NCBI GenBank assembly: GCA_913065125.1
Contig: CAJYAG010000003.1
Location: 248,001-312,000, forward strand
Source: an uncultured Flavobacteriaceae bacterium
Lineage (GTDB): Bacteria > Bacteroidota > Bacteroidia > Flavobacteriales > Flavobacteriaceae
Direction of reading: 5' to 3'
Length of the DNA: 64,000 nt
The position numbers were made by a program, and so were the translations under genes. Below the pieces are notes generated by a model, which was not told the origin of the DNA, made no database searches, and saw only the letters and a program-made list of their open reading frames with translations. Within the stretch, counting starts at the first letter, position 1, and each line of letters begins with the position of its first letter. Positions 17,370 to 25,085 of this stretch are shown here, in pieces.

Positions 17370-17894
17370 ATGAAAACATACATCATATTACTAAGAGGAA
17401 TCAACGTATCAGGGAAAAATAAACTTCCGATGGCAGAATTGCGAGAACTCTTAAATGATTTACAATTTCAAAATGTAACAACCTATATTCAAAGTGGAAA
17501 TATCATTTTAACTTCTGATGAAAGTAAGATGGTAATCTGTAAAAAAATAAAAGAAGGAATTTTTATTAAATTTGGGTATGATGTTCCGGTTTTAGCAAAA
17601 ACAATTTCTGAATGGGAAAAGGCAATAAAAAACTACCCTTTTTCATTAGAAAATGAAAAAATAGTAGCATTTACTTTTTTAGAGAAACCTGTTGATGTAG
17701 AAACAATTGAAGTAAACGGAATAAAAGAAGATCAATATCAAATTCATAAAGACGTTGTGTATTTGTATTGTCCGTCAACATTTGCCGCTACAAAATTAAG
17801 TAATAACCTATTTGAAAGAAAGTTAAAAGTAACAGCCACAACACGGAATTTAAGAACAACTTTAAAGTTGTTAGAATTAGCGAAAGACAACTAA
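17370..17894 (+). CDS. DUF1697 family protein
   Basis: I chose the ATG at 17370, giving MKTYIILLRGINVSGKNKLPM, the standard opening of DUF1697 proteins. Other conserved blocks are YIQSGNIILTS, the middle segment on the Asp/Glu-rich beta sheet, and the C-terminal TATTRNLRTTLKLLELA. Proteins of this family are small (about 180 residues) and cytoplasmic; their function is not established. It lies 39 bases after kmo in the same direction. It has no known place in kynurenine breakdown, so it may be a passenger or an unrecognised accessory. Confidence 0.88.
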   Translation: MKTYIILLRGINVSGKNKLPMAELRELLNDLQFQNVTTYIQSGNIILTSDESKMVICKKIKEGIFIKFGYDVPVLAKTISEWEKAIKNYPFSLENEKIVAFTFLEKPVDVETIEVNGIKEDQYQIHKDVVYLYCPSTFAATKLSNNLFERKLKVTATTRNLRTTLKLLELAKDN

Positions 17895-17897
17895 TTG

Positions 17898-17971
17898 CCC
17901 CCTCGAGCGCAGTCGAGAGGTTTTTAGAAGTAAGAAATAATAAATAGGTCTCGACTGCGCTCGACCAGACA
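17898..17971. repeat. Family A inverted repeat, DUF1697-amnD gap
   Basis: Left arm CCCCTCGAGCGCAGTCGAGAGG (17899-17920) and right arm GGTCTCGACTGCGCTCGACCAGACA (17947-17971) are near-perfect inverted copies separated by 26 A/T-rich bases. It fills almost the whole gap between the two genes. Confidence 0.88.
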
Positions 17972-17976
17972 AAAGA

Positions 17977-18384
17977 ATGGAAGAAAAAAAAGTAACACCA
18001 AGAGGCGCATATCCACACGTAAAAGTTGTGGGAGATTTTATTTTTGTGTCAGGAACAAGTTCTCGAAGAGCAGATAATACAATTGCTGGAGTTGATGTTA
18101 TTGACGAAATGGGAACCAAATATTTGAATGTAGAAACTCAGACAAGAGAAGTATTAAACAATATTGATAAGAATTTACAAAAAGTAGGAGCATCTTTAAA
18201 AGACGTTGTAGATGTTTCTACTTTTTTGGTAAACATGAATGATTTTGCAGGATACAACAAGGCCTATGCAGAATTTTTTAATGCAGAAACGGGTCCGGCA
18301 AGAACAACTGTTGCTGTGCATCAATTGCCACATCCAGATTTGGTAGTGGAAATTAAAGTGACTGTCTATAAGCCTAAAGCTTAA
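17977..18384 (+). CDS. amnD: RidA-family 2-aminomuconate deaminase
   Basis: A 135-residue RidA/YjgF-fold protein. [19 protein letters not shown] followed by [13 protein letters not shown] is typical of 2-aminomuconate deaminases rather than generic RidA. The conserved Arg of [13 protein letters not shown] is present. The enzyme hydrolyses 2-aminomuconate to 4-oxalocrotonate and ammonia, the step after the semialdehyde dehydrogenase encoded next door. The name rests on sequence pattern and operon context; a generic enamine deaminase activity is the alternative. Confidence 0.85.
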   Translation: MEEKKVTPRGAYPHVKVVGDFIFVSGTSSRRADNTIAGVDVIDEMGTKYLNVETQTREVLNNIDKNLQKVGASLKDVVDVSTFLVNMNDFAGYNKAYAEFFNAETGPARTTVAVHQLPHPDLVVEIKVTVYKPKA

Positions 18385-18390
18385 AGCCTT

Positions 18391-19836
18391 ATGCAAAAGA
18401 TAAAAAACTACATCAACGGCGAATTTGTAAATCCAATTAATAATAATTGGTTGGATAATTACAATCCTTCAAACGGAGAAGTATATGGTCAAATTCCGAA
18501 TTCAACTTCTGAAGATGTTAATCAAGCCTATCAAGCAGCAAAAAAAGCTTTTCCTGCTTGGTCAAATTCAACTTTAGAAGAACGAAGTAGGATTTTGATT
18601 AGAATTTCTGAATTGCTAGAAGAAAATTTAGAACATTTTGCAAAAGCAGAAAGTGTAGATAATGGAAAACCACTCAGTTTAGCCAAAGAAATTGATATTC
18701 CGAGAGCAGCAAGTAATTTTCGTTTCTTCGGAAATGCTATTACACAGTTTGCCTCAGAATCTCATGAAAGTGTTGGCTTGGATGCTGTGAATTTTACGTT
18801 GCGTCAACCCATCGGAGTGGTAGGTTGTATTTCTCCTTGGAATTTACCCTTGTATTTATTTACATGGAAAATTGCTCCGGCAATTGCCGCAGGAAATTGT
18901 GTGATTGCAAAACCTAGCGAAGTAACTCCGATGACTGCATATTTATTGGGAGAGATACTTAATGAGGCTGGCCTCCCAAAAGGCGTTTTAAATATTGTTC
19001 ACGGTTTGGGAACAACAACGGGTCAAGCAATTGTTGAGCATCCAAATATAAAAGCGATTTCGTTTACTGGAGGAACACAAACGGGAGCACATATTGCACG
19101 CATTGCAGCACCGATGTTTAAAAAATTATCCCTAGAATTAGGCGGTAAAAATCCGAATATTATTTTTGCAGATTGCGATTATGACACGATGTTAGAAACT
19201 ACAGTTCGGTCTTCATTCGCCAATCAAGGGCAGATTTGTTTGTGCGGAAGTAGAATTTTTGTGGAAGAAAGTATCTATGAGAAATTCAAGAAAGACTTTG
19301 TTCAGAAAGTAAAACAATTACAAGTTGGTCATCCATCAGATGAAGCTACAAATATTGGAGCCTTGGTTTCAAAATCACATTTAGAAAAAGTAGAAAACTA
19401 CATCAAAATTGCAGAAGATGAAGGAGGAAAAGTGTTGTGTGGAGGTTTGGAAGTAACGGTTCCTGGATTTGAAAATGGGTATTATTTACAACCCACTGTT
19501 ATTGAAGTAGAAGACAATTCGTGTCGCATCAATCAAGAAGAAGTATTTGGTCCAGTTGTTACCATGATGTCTTTTAAAACAGACCAAGAAGCGTTACATT
19601 TAGCAAATGATGTAAAATACGGTTTGTCAGCAACCTTATGGACCAATAATTTGAATAGAACGATGCAGTTTTCGAAACAATTACAAACGGGAATTGTTTG
19701 GGTAAACACGTGGATGTTACGTGATTTACGAACGCCTTTCGGCGGGGTAAAAACATCAGGAGTTGGACGAGAAGGAGGTTTTGAAGCCTTACGTTTTTTT
19801 ACCGAACCAAAAAATATATGTATAAAATACGAATAG
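18391..19836 (+). CDS. amnC: 2-aminomuconic 6-semialdehyde dehydrogenase (aldehyde dehydrogenase family)
   Basis: A 481-residue NAD-dependent aldehyde dehydrogenase. Visible motifs are SPWNLPLYLFTWKIAPA (NAD site), FTGGTQTGAHI, LELGGKNPN with the general base Glu249, and GQICLCGSRIF with the nucleophile Cys283. The subfamily is that of 2-hydroxymuconate/2-aminomuconate semialdehyde dehydrogenases. In this operon it would oxidise 2-aminomuconate semialdehyde to 2-aminomuconate, diverting it from spontaneous picolinate formation. It starts 6 bases after amnD and is followed by a family A repeat. Confidence 0.92.
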   Translation: MQKIKNYINGEFVNPINNNWLDNYNPSNGEVYGQIPNSTSEDVNQAYQAAKKAFPAWSNSTLEERSRILIRISELLEENLEHFAKAESVDNGKPLSLAKEIDIPRAASNFRFFGNAITQFASESHESVGLDAVNFTLRQPIGVVGCISPWNLPLYLFTWKIAPAIAAGNCVIAKPSEVTPMTAYLLGEILNEAGLPKGVLNIVHGLGTTTGQAIVEHPNIKAISFTGGTQTGAHIARIAAPMFKKLSLELGGKNPNIIFADCDYDTMLETTVRSSFANQGQICLCGSRIFVEESIYEKFKKDFVQKVKQLQVGHPSDEATNIGALVSKSHLEKVENYIKIAEDEGGKVLCGGLEVTVPGFENGYYLQPTVIEVEDNSCRINQEEVFGPVVTMMSFKTDQEALHLANDVKYGLSATLWTNNLNRTMQFSKQLQTGIVWVNTWMLRDLRTPFGGVKTSGVGREGGFEALRFFTEPKNICIKYE

Positions 19837-19841
19837 TAATT

Positions 19842-19917
19842 TGTCCTCTCGAGCGCAGTCGAGAGGTTATTGTTTTATTGTGACATTAATTAGGTCTCGA
19901 CTGCGCTCGACCAGACA
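19842..19917. repeat. Family A inverted repeat, amnC-SDR gap
   Basis: Left arm TGTCCTCTCGAGCGCAGTCG (19842-19861, extending to GAGAGG) and right arm GGTCTCGACTGCGCTCGACC (19893-19912, extending to AGACA) are inverted copies around an A/T-rich spacer. This is the best preserved of the three copies in the operon. Confidence 0.88.
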
Positions 19918-19923
19918 GAAAAA

Positions 19924-20700
19924 ATGAACTTAGAAATACAACATAAAAATGCCTTAGTTTGCGGAAGTACACAAGGAATCGGAAAAGCATCAGCAATGGC
20001 ATTAGCTGCAGAAGGCGTAAATGTAACATTGGTGGCAAGAAATGAAGAAAAGTTAAAAATGGTTTTAGCAGAATTGCCAAACAACAATCAATGTCATAGT
20101 TATTTGGTGGCTGATTTTTCGAACCCACAAGCATTGAAAGAAAAATTAGAAGCTTCTACGTTGCAATTTCATATTTTGGTAAATAATACTGGTGGTCCAG
20201 CTGGCGGTCCAATTTTTAACGCTAAGTTAGAAGAATTTGAAAGTGCTTTTACGCAACATTTAAAATGCAATCACGTATTGGTACAAGCGGTTGTTCCGTT
20301 TATGAAATCAAAATGTTTTGGTAGAATTATCAATATCATTTCAACTTCGGTAAAGCAGCCTTTAGACGGATTGGGAGTTTCAAATACCATCAGAGGAGCT
20401 GTGGCAAGTTGGTCAAAAACATTGGCAAATGAATTGGGTGAATTCGGAATTACAGTAAACAATGTTTTGCCAGGAGCAACAGGAACAGAGCGTTTGAAAG
20501 AAATTATTAAAAATAAGACAGCCAAAACAGGAAAATCTTTTGAAGAAGTTGCTGCTGCAATGAAAAATGCTTCACCAGCTAAACGTTTTGCAAAACCAGA
20601 AGAAATTGCAAATGCGGTGGTGTTTTTAGCAAGTGAAAAAGCAAGTTTTATCAACGGAATTAATGTTCCGGTTGATGGAGGAAGAACAAAAAGTTTGTAA
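19924..20700 (+). CDS. Atypical short-chain dehydrogenase/reductase
   Basis: A 258-residue SDR fold protein. The nucleotide-binding loop CGSTQGIG (13-20) and NNTGGPAGG (87-95) are recognisable. The catalytic YxxxK is not: after IISTSV the expected position (about 153-157) reads S-N-T-I-R, as in the BKR-like SDR subgroup that lacks a complete tetrad. The C-terminus (EEIANAVVFLASEKASFINGINVPVDGG) is normal. A role in the kynurenine pathway, perhaps in a later meta-cleavage step or as a binding protein, is inferred from its location only. Confidence 0.85.
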   Translation: MNLEIQHKNALVCGSTQGIGKASAMALAAEGVNVTLVARNEEKLKMVLAELPNNNQCHSYLVADFSNPQALKEKLEASTLQFHILVNNTGGPAGGPIFNAKLEEFESAFTQHLKCNHVLVQAVVPFMKSKCFGRIINIISTSVKQPLDGLGVSNTIRGAVASWSKTLANELGEFGITVNNVLPGATGTERLKEIIKNKTAKTGKSFEEVAAAMKNASPAKRFAKPEEIANAVVFLASEKASFINGINVPVDGGRTKSL

Positions 20701-20713
20701 ATTGAATGAAATC

Positions 20714-20838
20714 TTGCGTTAGGGATTGAAGCGGCATCCTTTTTATGTCAGTTCGAGTGAATTTGAGAAGTATGAACAAATTTATATCGAGAACAAATAA
20801 AAAGATATAGCAAAAAGCCCGACCTTTAGGGAACGCCC
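20714..20838 (+). ncRNA. Candidate conserved flavobacterial RNA (Flavo-1-like)
   Basis: The segment opens with GCGTTAGGGATTGAAGCGG (20716-20734) and ends with GATATAGCAAAAAGCCCGACC followed by AGGGAACGCCC. The outer GCGTT (20716-20720) can pair with AACGC (20832-20836), and CCC/GGG close an inner hairpin. I remember this pair of blocks as a recurrent intergenic element in Flavobacteriia and think it corresponds to the Flavo-1 RNA motif, but that name is not verified. The arm between the two blocks is occupied by a repeat of family A. It lies upstream of the 3-hydroxyanthranilate dioxygenase gene. Confidence 0.5.
20746..20796. repeat. Partial family A element (GTCAGTTCGAGTGAATTT type)
   Basis: GTCAGTTCGAGTGAATTTGAG at 20747-20767 and TATCGAGAAC at 20784-20793 match the left halves of the long elements at 33608 and 59882. 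The right half is missing. It lies inside the variable arm of the candidate structured RNA. Confidence 0.65.
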
Positions 20839-20945
20839 AGAAAAAAGAATAAAGTATAGAGAAAAATGAGTTGAGGTAGTTTTAACTGAAATCTTATCTT
20901 TTCATTCTAACAATTTAAATATCCAATAATCTAAAAATCTATAAA

Positions 20946-21467
20946 ATGAATTTAGTACAACCTTTAAACTTTAAAAAGTGGATTGATGAACATCGTCATT
21001 TATTAAAACCACCTGTTGGCAACAAATGTGTTTGGGACAACGGAGAATATATTGTGATGGTTGTTGGTGGTCCAAATGCTAGAAAAGATTATCATTATAA
21101 CGAAACGCCAGAATTCTTTTATCAAGTTGAAGGAGATATGGTGTTAAAAATTATGGTGGATGGAAAATCGCAAGATGTAGCAATCAACGAAGGTGATATT
21201 TATTTATTACCAGCAAAAGTGCCGCATTCTCCACAACGCAAAGCAAATACTGTTGGATTGGTTATCGAATATCCACGTTCTAAAGGAATGTTAGATGCGT
21301 TGGAATGGTATTGTGAAAATTGTGGAAATCAATTATATAGAGAGAAATTTGCGTTGGATAATATTGAAACTGACATGCCACTAATTTTTGATACTTATTA
21401 TTCTGACGTTGAAAAATGTACTTGTGATAATTGTGGAACTGTTATGGAAGCACCAAATAAAATTTAA
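20946..21467 (+). CDS. nbaC: 3-hydroxyanthranilate 3,4-dioxygenase
   Basis: A 173-residue cupin. Iron ligands His50 and Glu56 (in KDYHYNETPEFFY) and His94 (KVPHSPQR) are in the expected places, with substrate-binding Arg46 and Arg98. A second, rubredoxin-like metal site is formed by CENC (123-126) and CDNC-type Cys at 160 and 163, as in the bacterial enzyme group. It opens 3-hydroxyanthranilate to 2-amino-3-carboxymuconate semialdehyde. It is separated from the upstream SDR by 245 bases containing the candidate RNA, so it may have additional control. Confidence 0.97.
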   Translation: MNLVQPLNFKKWIDEHRHLLKPPVGNKCVWDNGEYIVMVVGGPNARKDYHYNETPEFFYQVEGDMVLKIMVDGKSQDVAINEGDIYLLPAKVPHSPQRKANTVGLVIEYPRSKGMLDALEWYCENCGNQLYREKFALDNIETDMPLIFDTYYSDVEKCTCDNCGTVMEAPNKI

Positions 21468-21493
21468 TAACTTCCTTAAAAACAACAAGCTTT

Positions 21494-22384
21494 ATGCGTT
21501 TTAGGAATAATAAAAGAAGGTATTTAAAGTATGTATTTACTGCGTTCTTTATTGGGGTTTTAGTTTTGATGAATTCTTGCTTGACAATGAGAACTAGTAC
21601 TAAGTCAATTGTTAAAGACTTTGAGAAAAAAGGAATGACTCCCGTTATTAAAACGATTGCATTTGAAGGAAACACTTTGCGGTATTTGATAAGTGATGTA
21701 TTTGATGAAGAGAAGCCTACAATTATTTTTGTGCATGGAGCTCCAGGTTCGTTAAGTGATTTTAATAGTTATTTACAGGATCCGGCATTAAGAGAAATGG
21801 CTAATTTAATTGCTATTGATAGACTAGGTTATGGGTTTTCTAACTTTGGAAAAGCAGAGGTACTTATTTCTAAACAAACAGAGAGTATAGAAAAACTAAC
21901 AGATTTGTTTGATAAAAAAAGAACAATTTTAGTTGGGTGGTCATTTGGAGGGCCTATTGTCGGTGAAATGGGAATCAGAAACAAGTATTATCACACCATC
22001 ATGGTTGCACCAGCAGTTTCGCCAGATGCTGAAAAGCATTTTTGGTTAGGGAACTTTGCATATTGGAAGCTAACAAAATGGGTGGTGCCTAAAGCATTTG
22101 TTGTTGCAGAAGCCGAAAAAAGGAGGCATGCTGAAGAGTTGCAACGACTTGATTCACTATGGCAACAAACAAAAACGCCCATAACCTATTATCATGGTAC
22201 AGATGATTGGATTGTTCCTTTTGAAAATCAGGCGTATTTAAAATCAAAAATGCCAAAAAACATGTTAGAAACTGTAACGATTGAAGATGGAAGCCATTTT
22301 ATATTGTTTAAAAACTTTACAATGATGCAAGAAAAATTATTGTCTTTAATAGCGTTAATACCCACAGAAAAAAACGAACTTTAG
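21494..22384 (+). CDS. Alpha/beta hydrolase, probably membrane-anchored
   Basis: A 296-residue alpha/beta hydrolase with an N-terminal hydrophobic segment (about residues 10-28) ending in MNSC, which may be a lipobox. The fold motifs are clear: HGAPGS (oxyanion loop), GWSFGG (nucleophile Ser), HGTDDWIVP (acid Asp) and GSHFI (His). It lies between the dioxygenase and the decarboxylase genes, 26 and 13 bases away. No step of the kynurenine route needs a membrane-bound esterase, so its substrate is unknown; kynurenine formamidase activity is possible but a lipoprotein form would be unusual. Confidence 0.85.
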   Translation: MRFRNNKRRYLKYVFTAFFIGVLVLMNSCLTMRTSTKSIVKDFEKKGMTPVIKTIAFEGNTLRYLISDVFDEEKPTIIFVHGAPGSLSDFNSYLQDPALREMANLIAIDRLGYGFSNFGKAEVLISKQTESIEKLTDLFDKKRTILVGWSFGGPIVGEMGIRNKYYHTIMVAPAVSPDAEKHFWLGNFAYWKLTKWVVPKAFVVAEAEKRRHAEELQRLDSLWQQTKTPITYYHGTDDWIVPFENQAYLKSKMPKNMLETVTIEDGSHFILFKNFTMMQEKLLSLIALIPTEKNEL

Positions 22385-22397
22385 AAAAAAATAACTC

Positions 22398-23483
22398 ATG
22401 AAAAAAAGAAAACTACGTATCAACGGACATTCACATTTATTGCCCTATCCAGAAGAAATTCCGCAGTTTATGAAAGACAAAGGAATTTTTTGGGTGGACA
22501 AAGACCGTAAATTTATGCTTCAAAAAGATTGGAGCAGACCCGTTACAGATTCTAGTTTTTTCTTAGACGAAAAATTAGAATGGATGGAGCGTTTTAAGAT
22601 TGACCACGCAGTTGTATTGAATTTATCTCAATTGTACGGAAATGGTTTGCGTGTAGAGGAAATGAAACAAGCCTTGCGCTTTCAAAATGATTTTAATGCG
22701 AGAATCCAGCAAGAAAATCCATCTAAATTTACCTGTGGCTTTGTGGTTCATCCAGGATTTGTTCAAGGAGCTTGTTGGGAAATTGAACGTTGTGTAGAAC
22801 AATTAGGGATGCGTTTGTTGTGTTTGCCAACACATTATATGGATACAATCGGAACATGGCGTTGTATCTTTGATGAAGAAAATGAACCTATTTTTGAATT
22901 GGCAAGCAAGTATAATTTAGCGGTAGAAATTCATCCGTATGACGGAGAAAAATTCATCAAACTAGAAAATACATCTTGGCGTTTTCATTTAATTTGGATG
23001 TTGGCACAATGTGCAGATGCCTATCATTTTTTAACCTTAAATGGATATCAAGATAAATATCCAGGAATGCGCGTTTGTTTTGCGCATGGTGGACAATTAG
23101 CGCAAATAAATTTAGGGCGTAGAATTCAAGGTTTTGATGGAAGACCAGATTTATTTGAAGGAAAAACACATCCGAGAAAAGCAGTTGGACATAAAAATAT
23201 TTTCTTTGACACCTTGGTGCACGATACTGGTGGATTGCAATTGTTGATTAAAAATCAAGGTTCAAAACAAGTGTTAATGGGCTTAGATGATCCGTATCCG
23301 TTAGGAGAAATGGAAAGTGAAATACAATCTTCGTATCCAGGAAAAATTTTAGATTTGGCGATTGAAGAAGGGATTATCAACGAGACAGAAAGAGATGAAA
23401 TTTGGGACGATAATGTGCTACAATGGATTTTTGGTGATGATGAAAAAGGAAAACAAGAATTGGTTAAAAAGATATTATCATAA
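22398..23483 (+). CDS. nbaD: 2-amino-3-carboxymuconate-6-semialdehyde decarboxylase (ACMSD)
   Basis: A 361-residue amidohydrolase-fold decarboxylase. The metal-binding NGHSH (His11, His13) lies at the N-terminus; EIHPYDGE, CFAHGGQLAQINLGRR and LMGLDDPYPLGEM supply the later His and Asp ligands, as in ACMSD. It converts ACMS to 2-aminomuconate semialdehyde, the substrate of the dehydrogenase upstream. It is slightly longer than the Pseudomonas enzyme. As last gene of the operon it is followed by a terminator. Confidence 0.95.
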   Translation: MKKRKLRINGHSHLLPYPEEIPQFMKDKGIFWVDKDRKFMLQKDWSRPVTDSSFFLDEKLEWMERFKIDHAVVLNLSQLYGNGLRVEEMKQALRFQNDFNARIQQENPSKFTCGFVVHPGFVQGACWEIERCVEQLGMRLLCLPTHYMDTIGTWRCIFDEENEPIFELASKYNLAVEIHPYDGEKFIKLENTSWRFHLIWMLAQCADAYHFLTLNGYQDKYPGMRVCFAHGGQLAQINLGRRIQGFDGRPDLFEGKTHPRKAVGHKNIFFDTLVHDTGGLQLLIKNQGSKQVLMGLDDPYPLGEMESEIQSSYPGKILDLAIEEGIINETERDEIWDDNVLQWIFGDDEKGKQELVKKILS

Positions 23484-23512
23484 AAAAACCTCGCATTTGC
23501 GAGGTTTTTTTA
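23483..23512 (+). terminator. Terminator of the kynurenine operon
   Basis: AAAACCTCGC/GCGAGGTTTT with a 4-base loop and flanking A- and T-runs. It also serves the convergent YceI-like gene on the other strand. Confidence 0.88.
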
Positions 23513-23523
23513 TGTAGTTATTT

Positions 23524-24141
23524 TTATTTAAATGTAGAAGTAATATTGATGTCAACTTCACTCCAAGTTTTAGAAATTCCGTCTGCAGCTTTATGTAGAT
23601 CTTTACAGATTTCATTCAACGATTTTACAGCATTTTGAGCATTCCAATGGTCTAAATTCATGGTTGCGTTTAAATTGAATACTTTTCCTTCTAATGTATA
23701 CGTAAAAGGTAAATCAGCAGTAACGCCATTCATTGTAATTGACGCAACCCCCTTTGTTTCATCTTTTAGCATTAATTTTCCTGATACTAAACTTGTATTG
23801 TCCATTACTCCGAAGAAGAACTTACGAAGTTTATAATCTCTATCGTCTAGATTTGAAAAAATACTACTAACAGGAATTGAAAATTCAGCATTATTTATAG
23901 CATCTTTTGCAGTATTTCCATTTCCGTTTTTAGTAATGTTTACTTTTTTAAATTCGCCTTTAACAGCAATTTTATCTGTTGTTTTATAAGCAACCCAATT
24001 AATTGAATTGTTTGCTTTATCTAATGAAAAAGCTGCTGTTGCAACTTCTTTTTTTACGGTTTTCTTTTTCTCTTCAGTTTTACAAGATGAAAATTGAAAA
24101 GTAAGTGTTAATATAAGTAATGTAGTAACTATTTTTTTCAT
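23524..24141 (-). CDS. YceI-like lipoprotein
   Basis: Start at 24141 gives MKKIVTT... with lipobox SSC (Cys20) and avoids overlap with the upstream ACBP gene; the frame from 24168 would overlap it. The mature part has YceI-family features: FSLDKANNSINWVAYKTTDKIAVKG, EFSIPVSSIFSNLDDRD, LRKFFFGVMDNTSLVSGKL. It probably forms a lipid-binding barrel attached to the envelope. It is the last gene of a leftward cluster with the acyl-CoA-binding protein and phospholipid synthesis genes, a fitting context for lipid binding. Confidence 0.78.
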   Translation of the reverse strand: MKKIVTTLLILTLTFQFSSCKTEEKKKTVKKEVATAAFSLDKANNSINWVAYKTTDKIAVKGEFKKVNITKNGNGNTAKDAINNAEFSIPVSSIFSNLDDRDYKLRKFFFGVMDNTSLVSGKLMLKDETKGVASITMNGVTADLPFTYTLEGKVFNLNATMNLDHWNAQNAVKSLNEICKDLHKAADGISKTWSEVDINITSTFK

Positions 24142-24151
24142 GATATTGTTT

Positions 24152-24418
24152 TTATAACTCTTTAACAATGTTGATGTATTCTTTTTTAGCTTTTTCTATC
24201 GACATTCCTCTTAACTGAATCCAAGCATTTAATTTAAAACCATTTCTTAAGTCTAAATCACTTTCATCATCAATATATGCAGGGTTGTTATCGCCATAAG
24301 TTGCTTGTTTGTAAAAGGCATATAGCTTTAACATAATGTCTGGAGCAAATTGATCTTGAGACAAACTAGAAACTGTTTTATAAGCTTCTTGGAATTGTAT
24401 GTCTATTGATTTACCCAT
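24152..24418 (-). CDS. Acyl-CoA-binding protein
   Basis: An 88-residue protein matching the ACBP four-helix bundle. KLYAFYKQATYGDNN is the acyl-CoA-binding signature, and KLNAWIQLRGMSIEKAKKEYI is the last conserved block. It binds medium and long-chain acyl-CoA esters in the cytoplasm. It lies 3 bases after the psd stop codon and is probably co-transcribed with psd and cdsA, linking acyl donors to phospholipid synthesis. Confidence 0.93.
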   Translation of the reverse strand: MGKSIDIQFQEAYKTVSSLSQDQFAPDIMLKLYAFYKQATYGDNNPAYIDDESDLDLRNGFKLNAWIQLRGMSIEKAKKEYINIVKEL

Positions 24419-24421
24419 TTT

Positions 24422-25072
24422 TTATTTATGTGCAACTATTTGTTCTCCGCCTTTAACTTTGTCCCCAATTTTTACATCAATTTTAGTATCTAAAGGTAAA
24501 AATAAATCTACTCTTGATCCAAATTTGATAAAACCAGCATCGGTTCCCTGTACAACTTCTTGCCCTTCTTTAGCGTAGTTTACAATTCTTTTAGCTAATG
24601 CACCTGCAATCTGCCTGTATAAAACCTGACCAAAAGTATTATTCTCTAAAACAATTGTAGTTCTCTCGTTTTCTGTTGAAGCTTTTGGATGCCAGGCAAC
24701 TAAATATTTCCCTGGATGATATTTACTGTATTTTACGGTTCCGCTTAACGCATAACGAGTAACATGAACATTTATAGGAGACATAAAAATTGAAACTTGT
24801 ATTCTTTTGTCTTTAAAGAATTCTGGTTCAAACACTTCTTCAATTACAACAACTTTTCCGTCTACTGGAGCAATAATTTGACCATCGTTTATGAGAGTGT
24901 TTCTTTTCGGATTTCTGAAAAATTGTAGGACAATAATAAATAAGAAAATCAATCCTACCTGAATTGTCTTTTGCAACCAAGCAATCTCAATAAATTTGTC
25001 TGCTAATAAAATTCCGCCAACAATAATTAAAGAGGTTATTGTAATAATTTTAAATCCTTCTTTATGAAACAT
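24422..25072 (-). CDS. psd: Phosphatidylserine decarboxylase (type II)
   Basis: A 216-residue proenzyme, the short type II form common in Bacteroidota. Two membrane helices lie near residues 8-50. APVDGKVVVIEE and SIFMSPINVHVTRYALSG are conserved, and the self-cleavage site is the Gly-Ser of KFGSRVD near the C-terminus, whose Ser would become the pyruvoyl group. It makes phosphatidylethanolamine from phosphatidylserine at the inner membrane. It is 13 bases downstream of cdsA, consistent with a phospholipid operon. Confidence 0.95.
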   Translation of the reverse strand: MFHKEGFKIITITSLIIVGGILLADKFIEIAWLQKTIQVGLIFLFIIVLQFFRNPKRNTLINDGQIIAPVDGKVVVIEEVFEPEFFKDKRIQVSIFMSPINVHVTRYALSGTVKYSKYHPGKYLVAWHPKASTENERTTIVLENNTFGQVLYRQIAGALAKRIVNYAKEGQEVVQGTDAGFIKFGSRVDLFLPLDTKIDVKIGDKVKGGEQIVAHK

Positions 25073-25085
25073 AAAAGTTTAGTTT

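Noticed and set aside
15838..19917. Repeats in the kynurenine operon as a CRISPR-like array
   Set aside because: They are inverted repeats separated by kilobase-sized genes, not short direct repeats with uniform spacers, and no cas gene is present.
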